From the NCBI GenBank assembly GCA_947627365.1, contig CANQVT010000025.1, positions 1 through 33,521 on the forward strand: a DNA stretch of 33,521 nucleotides, read 5' to 3'. The DNA is from an uncultured Lachnospiraceae bacterium. GTDB taxonomy: Bacteria > Bacillota > Clostridia > Lachnospirales > Lachnospiraceae. The notes beneath the pieces were generated by a model. That model was not told the origin of the DNA and ran no database searches. It worked only from the letters and a program-made list of their open reading frames with translations. Shown in pieces: positions 32,005-33,521 of the stretch (the stretch's first letter is position 1; each line of letters opens with the position of its first letter). Made by a program: the position numbers and the translations under genes.

Positions 32005-33090
32005 TCAGTATTCCGTATTCTCCATGTACTTCATATATTTTACGACCATGAGCGAAATTTTAAACGTAATCGCATCCTCAAACACGCGCAGATCCAGACC
32101 TGTGGACTTCTGCAGCTTATCCAGACGGTAGACCAGCGTGTTCCTGTGGATGTAGAGCTGGCGCGACGTCTCGGACACATTCAGACTGTTCTCGAAAAAT
32201 TTGTTGATCGTAGTCAGCGTCTCCTCGTCAAAGTCGTCCGGCGATTTCCCCTCGAACACCTCGCGGATAAACATCTTGCACAGCGGGATCGGAAGCTGAT
32301 AGATCAGGCGTCCGATGCCGAGCGAGCTGTACGCGATTACCGAGCGATCTGCGAAGAAAATCTTTCCGACATTGAGCGCCATGCGCGCCTCCTTGTACGA
32401 GCGCGACACCTCCTTGATCTCCCCGACGATCGTGCCGTAAGCGATCAGAGCATCCCCCTTCTCCTCGCCGAGCGAATCCAGAATCATCTCGGCGGTCTTA
32501 TCCATCTCGGCATAGCCCTCCTGCGGGGCAAGCTCCTTCACGACAATGATGCTCTTCTCATCGACCGCCGTGATAAAGTCGGCTGAGCGGGAGCCAAACA
32601 GAGCACGCACGCTCTCAAGCGAGCTGCTTTCCTTCTCATTGTCTACCTCCAGGATAAATACGACTCGCCGCGCCTCCGCATCAATGTGAAGCTTCTTCGC
32701 GCGATTGTAGATATCCACTAAAAGCAGATTATCCAAAAGCAGGTTCTTGATAAAATTATCCTTGTCGAACCGTTCCTTATACGCCACAAGAAGGTTCTGA
32801 ATCTGGAAAGCAGCCATGCGTCCTACCATGTGAACGTCGTCGCTGCTCCCATTCGCGAGCAAAACATACTCAAGCTGGTGCTCATCAAACACCTTGAAAA
32901 ACTGACAGCTCGAAACCACCTGGCTGTCTGCGGGCGAATCAGCGAAGCTCAGAGCCGAACTGCGGAATCCCTCCGCCTCCGGAAATGTCGTCGCCAGTAT
33001 AATCCCTTCCGTATCGAGCACGCATAAGTCCACCCTGCTAATCGTCTTCAATCCATCCAATGTCGTCTGTAAAACCTGATTCGATATCAC
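32005..33090 (-). CDS. PucR/CdaR-type transcriptional regulator
   Basis: 361-residue regulator. The N-terminal sensory part (about 1-105) is CdaR-like (VDLCVLDTEGIILATT). A GGDEF-like helical/beta middle domain follows (about 135-275, SYKEARMALNVG), then the C-terminal PucR helix-turn-helix (NSLNVSETSRQLYIHRNTLVYRLDKLQ). The start is GTG at 33090, preceded by AAGGAGG. CdaR proteins sense sugar acids, but no sugar-acid gene is near. It is first in a unit with the S41 protease and may control that operon or itself. Confidence 0.9.
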   Translation of the reverse strand: MISNQVLQTTLDGLKTISRVDLCVLDTEGIILATTFPEAEGFRSSALSFADSPADSQVVSSCQFFKVFDEHQLEYVLLANGSSDDVHMVGRMAAFQIQNLLVAYKERFDKDNFIKNLLLDNLLLVDIYNRAKKLHIDAEARRVVFILEVDNEKESSSLESVRALFGSRSADFITAVDEKSIIVVKELAPQEGYAEMDKTAEMILDSLGEEKGDALIAYGTIVGEIKEVSRSYKEARMALNVGKIFFADRSVIAYSSLGIGRLIYQLPIPLCKMFIREVFEGKSPDDFDEETLTTINKFFENSLNVSETSRQLYIHRNTLVYRLDKLQKSTGLDLRVFEDAITFKISLMVVKYMKYMENTEY

Positions 33091-33193
33091 TTGTGCATCC
33101 TCCTTTTACCTTCTCGATCGATTCAAAGTTCCCGGAGCAGTCCCGGGACAGTCAAAAATACACAAATTCCCAACGTTTTTGCGACTTGTGTCT

Positions 33194-33222
33194 ATTTTAA
33201 TATATATGCATAAAAAAATCAA
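33194..33222 (-). promoter_or_regulatory. Predicted promoter of the PucR-type regulator operon
   Basis: Minus-strand TTGATT (33217-33222), 17 bp, TAAAAT (33194-33199), about 104 bp before the GTG start. Confidence 0.65.
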
Positions 33223-33240
33223 TCATAATTGTGAAAAGTG

Positions 33241-33272
33241 CACGAAACGGAATTCGTGTTTAGTGCACTAAA
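33241..33272. promoter_or_regulatory. Adjacent palindromes upstream of the regulator promoter
   Basis: CACGAA-N6-TTCGTG (33241-33258) abuts the perfect 14-bp palindrome TTTAGTGCACTAAA (33259-33272). AGTGCAC also occurs at 33237-33243, 25 bp from its second copy. They sit just upstream of the regulator's -35, as an operator would, and could bind the PucR-type protein. Confidence 0.5.
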
Positions 33273-33290
33273 GTTTTTCATAATGGATAC

Positions 33291-33447
33291 CCGGACGCCC
33301 TGCACGGGCTTGCAATGTCAGGGCCGTGCGGAAGCGCCCCCTCACATTCGTTCAGCGGCATATCGTCGGAAAGCATTTGAGAACGCTTCGCGTTGCTTTC
33401 CGACTCCCGCTCGCGCTTAATCGGGCACGCAGCGGTGCATAAGCTCG
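33291..33447 (+). repeat. 157-bp dispersed non-coding repeat, copy 2
   Basis: Second copy of the element at 4604-4760 (two substitutions, no gaps), with the same 11-bp inverted repeat (33365-33375 and 33394-33404). Homology ends abruptly after AAGCTCG at 33447, where copy 1 continues with further structured sequence. Same orientation as copy 1. Confidence 0.93.
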
Positions 33448-33481
33448 GGAGTTTGACAGTTGAATAAAAGAAAAAGTACTC

Positions 33482-33521
33482 GCAGGCCGCATAAGACCTG
33501 CTTTCTTTTTGTCAAATTTTT
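33482..33521 (+). terminator. Terminator-like hairpin after repeat copy 2
   Basis: GCAGG (33482-33486) pairs with CCTGC (33497-33501), followed by TTTCTTTTT. A larger dyad, TTTGACA (33452-33458) and TGTCAAA (33510-33516), encloses it. It would end a plus-strand transcript running through the repeat. The window stops here. Confidence 0.5.

Larger units (their letters stand above)
33091..33290. other. Regulator promoter region with palindromes
   Basis: Gene-free. From the regulator outward it holds a TCCCGG/CCGGGA stem in the leader (about 33132-33150), the AT-rich promoter (33194-33222) and two dyads (33241-33258 and 33259-33272). No ORF is supported. Confidence 0.6.

Overview
The window looks like chromosomal DNA of a moderately GC-rich member of the Clostridia, most likely Lachnospiraceae. 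The evidence is the paired GlgC/GlgD glycogen enzymes, a DnaD-domain protein next to a DnaC/DnaI-type helicase loader, a DUF5685 protein beside a Cys-tailed J-domain protein, GHKL/LytTR signalling, strong GGAGG ribosome binding sites and AT-rich intergenic DNA with sigma-A-type promoters. The species cannot be fixed from the sequence. No rRNA, tRNA, CRISPR array, transposase or phage gene is visible.

Layout. 1-2386 (minus): glgC-glgD, with glgD cut by the window edge. 2845-8545 (plus): murC, then a 930-bp gene-free stretch with a cluster of DnaA boxes, then the DnaD-domain gene, the helicase loader and prs. 8620-12373 (minus): two ABC exporter half-transporters. 12708-16871 (minus): a tightly overlapping operon of an Mre11/SbcD(YhaO)-like nuclease, a short membrane-anchored Rad50/SbcC(YhaN)-like ATPase, a LytTR response regulator and a soluble GHKL kinase. 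mscL diverges from it at 16979. 17627-20227 (minus): a seven-helix HD-GYP/GGDEF signalling protein. 20460-21131: a small secreted Ala/Glu-rich protein. 21329-24938 (minus): O-acetylhomoserine sulfhydrylase, J-domain protein, DUF5685 protein and a zinc-ribbon membrane protein. 25053-28156 (minus): an OmpR-type regulator and a large multi-helix histidine kinase. 28252-33090 (minus): PucR/CdaR-type regulator, S41 protease, a sigma-70-like protein lacking region 4, and pyruvate kinase. 33091-33521: regulator promoter, palindromes and a second copy of a dispersed repeat.

The most interesting signals are non-coding. Four perfect and two relaxed DnaA boxes, all in one orientation, lie in 208 bp between murC and the DnaD/helicase-loader genes. 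This suggests a DnaA-responsive control or titration site for helicase-loading genes. A 157-bp element with only two mismatches between copies occurs at 4604-4760 and 33291-33447, about 28.7 kb apart. It contains a perfect 11-bp inverted repeat and looks like a dispersed non-coding repeat family. One copy lies in the long leader of the DnaD-domain gene, and the other is followed by a terminator-like hairpin.

Protein-level points of interest are the sigma-like protein without a -35-binding domain, the Rad50-like ATPase whose coiled coil is replaced by a membrane hairpin flanked by Gly/Arg/Tyr-rich linkers, the DUF5685/J-protein/zinc-ribbon group, and an HD-GYP/GGDEF protein with an extra degenerate cyclase-like domain.
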